This document shows, one piece after another, positions 57,601-60,600 of a DNA stretch of 64,000 bases. The translations under genes were made by a program, and so were the position numbers. Position 1 is the first letter of the stretch, and each line of letters opens with the position of its first letter. The DNA lies in the NCBI GenBank assembly GCA_023634235.1, contig JAMKCF010000009.1, positions 9,176,001 through 9,240,000 of the forward strand. The letters are read 5' to 3'. The stretch is from Pisaster brevispinus. Its lineage: Eukaryota; Echinodermata; Asteroidea; Forcipulatida; Asteriidae. Below the pieces are notes generated by a model. That model was not told where the DNA came from. It did not search any database and worked only from the letters and a program-made list of their open reading frames with translations.

Positions 57601-60600
57601 CCAACCTGGGTTGGCAAAAAAAACTTGGGCTGTGACGTTGCAAAAGAAAGGTCTATAACGCCAGATACCAGCCTGAACGGATGTTGGCAGATGTACCTTT
57701 GACCTCGCATTCATTTCACACGGAGATTGTAAAATCACACGTACATGACTTTTTGTGTACTCATAAAGACAAAACACGCATGATGTACACAACATTATGC
57801 ACACGTTGCATCAGCCTCGCTACCATAGGCAGCGCGCCGTATCGATATCGATGGCCTCTCGTCACTAATGTTCGAGCAAGGCATCCTGCTGGGAAAAAAT
57901 GGCGCGGCGAGATCGATCACCCTGGGAACGAGGTTGACGTTGCTTGCAAACGATTGAAGTGCAAGCTGACCGTAGAGTTATATATAGGAACAACTCTATG
58001 AAGCTGACAAACTACATTACCTCGACCAATCATAACACATATATCGAATCTTACGTCACAGCACGTTTATCCAATGAAATAATTGTACCCAATCCAATAA
58101 TTGGGCCAGTCAGACCAGTGCCTGTATTTATCCTGGCGAATAAGACAGGGGACCAGTCTACACTTTTAGTAGCAGTCAGGAATACAGATCAGTGAGCAGA
58201 TGGTCCGTTAGACTCAACCTCGGTCCCAGGGATGATCGATCTCGCTGCGTTATTTTTTCCCAACATGCCTTGCTTGCTCATAACCCCTGGATATATATTT
58301 CTGTTCGGAAAGTTACCGATTTATCGACTTGCGTTCGAGTTAAACACAGACCACGCTTGCTTGATTTAAATGTCAAAATTAATTTAAGTTAGCACTCGAA
58401 CTTATGCTTACCTGACCGGTTGACTTTCGTCTCTAGCCGTCGGGTCAGTCCATTTTACCACAGTGCTGAGCGAGCGAGGGTCCGCGTAGACGTGAAATCC
58501 ACTGGGGCAGGGTCTGTCCAAGACAGGCGGGCTCTTGTCGACATGACGAGTAGTTGGCGTCGGCCCATCTAAAATATTGGATTGAATAATAATGTTTCAT
58601 TAGATTTCATCAGGGCATGCACTATGTGTAATAGTCAATGAAATAATAAAACTGTTTTCAAGCAGCATTTCAGGTAACTCAACATCTGTCCACTGCAAAA
58701 CAGAACAAAACAAGACAAGGTTTTCTTGATATTATGAGATGAAAGCAATGGAAATCAAGTAATAAACCAAACTGCACATAAATCAAAATCATTTAGCCCG
58801 TGCAATGTTTCTTGTCAATTTTTATGGCAGGGAAGGTCTAGGCCTATCAATATTAGTTTAAACTTACCTCAATGCAAACCAATATAAACCACAATGACTC
58901 AAAGTGTCATCACTGGCTTCAATTAAAAAACCCTCACATTTTTTAAGTCATTATTTTTCAGACCTGAATATTAAACATCAGGTTTTGATGACGAATTATC
59001 CTCTAATTTGCAAAAAGGATCTGTAAAACATTTTTATTCAAACCCCTCAAAGAGCTTCTCTAAAGTTTGCAGGGCAATGCTATCGAGGTGTGCAAGCCGC
59101 ATCTCAAAACTGGAAGCCCGCGCCACCCTGCCCTGCAGGCGTTGTTGCTGCTACGTTAGAAAGCAATGCATGAGGTTAATGGCTCGAGTACTCTAAACGT
59201 GTTTATTCTGTGTCACTCATTGTCGGCTGTTTGTGCCGTTTGTATTAGAGAATTGCAATAGAGTCTTCCTGTCTCTTTTTTTTTATTTTGTCATGCACAG
59301 TGACGTAACTGTTCCAGTTATAGCATACTAGACTTCGTCAGCGTTTTCACGAAGTAGCACGCACTGCTATACCAGCAAAAAAAATAACAATCAGAGAAAA
59401 CGGCCTCTGAAGTTGAACATTTTTTAGAAACCCACTTTCCTTCAAAACTTCAAAGTATTTCCATTTAAATTTTTCAATGTAGATACTTGATGACTTGAAC
59501 TTAAAAAATCCTCTTATTTTGACTCATTTGCATAATTAATTAAGAAACTAGACACGAGAGAAGTTCCGTGGTACTTCGTGAAACCCAAAAAGTGCGAAAT
59601 ATGTCTTTTTGCGTTTTCACGAAGTAGCACGCGCCTATACTACAACACAGCATTTTGTGTTACTTCATGAAACTAGGTCAGCGCGCGCGCTCACACAAGT
59701 TGCGTGCTACTTCGTGAAAACGTTTTTACCTCACTTTGCGTGCCGTGCATTACAATGGTAAACAGAAGTTGGGTGCTACTTCGTAAAAACAAAAAAATCC
59801 ACAATATTGTGCAAAAGTTGAAAACACTCATTAGCTTAATTTAAAAAGTAAAGCTGTCTGAGCTTTGAAACTTCATGGAAGTGTAGGTCTTCATGCATTA
59901 TCAACAGAAATGTAAAAAAATTAAAATGTAAAAAAAAAATCCTTAGGCCCTAAGCACGTAGCGTGCTACTTCGTGAAAACGCTGACGACTTGTTTGTCCT
60001 CCCGGTCTGACTCTGAAGGCTTGGGATCAAAATGGGAGACAAACAATGTAGTACAACTCTAGCCCTGACCCCTAAAAAATTGATGGAAAGTCCCCATGAT
60101 TTCTGGGATTGGGCAATACCTCAACGTACTTGTGTGTACTGTCTGGTGCTGGTTGACAGGGTCTTTGTACTGCTGGTGTTGTTTCTTTGGGGGTTTTTCC
60201 TTCTTTTTTTAGAATGATGATGTAATGATGTCTGATCCGAATTTAACACTTAGGGGTCCAATTCTGTAGTGGATGCCTAACCACTAGATGAATGTCATTG
60301 TGTGTGCGGGAGACTAGAAAGTTTATATGTAGCTTGAGGGACTCCGTAAGTACGGTAGTTTAACGAGTCCCGAGGTTACCCATTGCAAGTTATTCGTCGA
60401 AACAGGGCCCAGTTTCATAAAGCCTGAAAGCACAAAAACTTGCTTAGCACAGACAATGTTGCTTAGCAGAAACAAGTTACTGAATCGGGTCCGGTCTGTG
60501 TGTGTGAGCGTGTCTATCCATTCAAACCGAGTACTTTAACAAAAGGGATCCGGGTGTTTGACAGAGCGAGGACGTCCTCGCTTCGTTTTCGTGTACAAAC

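Larger units (their letters stand above)
57148..58411. other. Intron 2 (inside HYR1)
   Basis: Contains Mutator-like MITE copies B and C. No exon. Confidence 0.7.
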
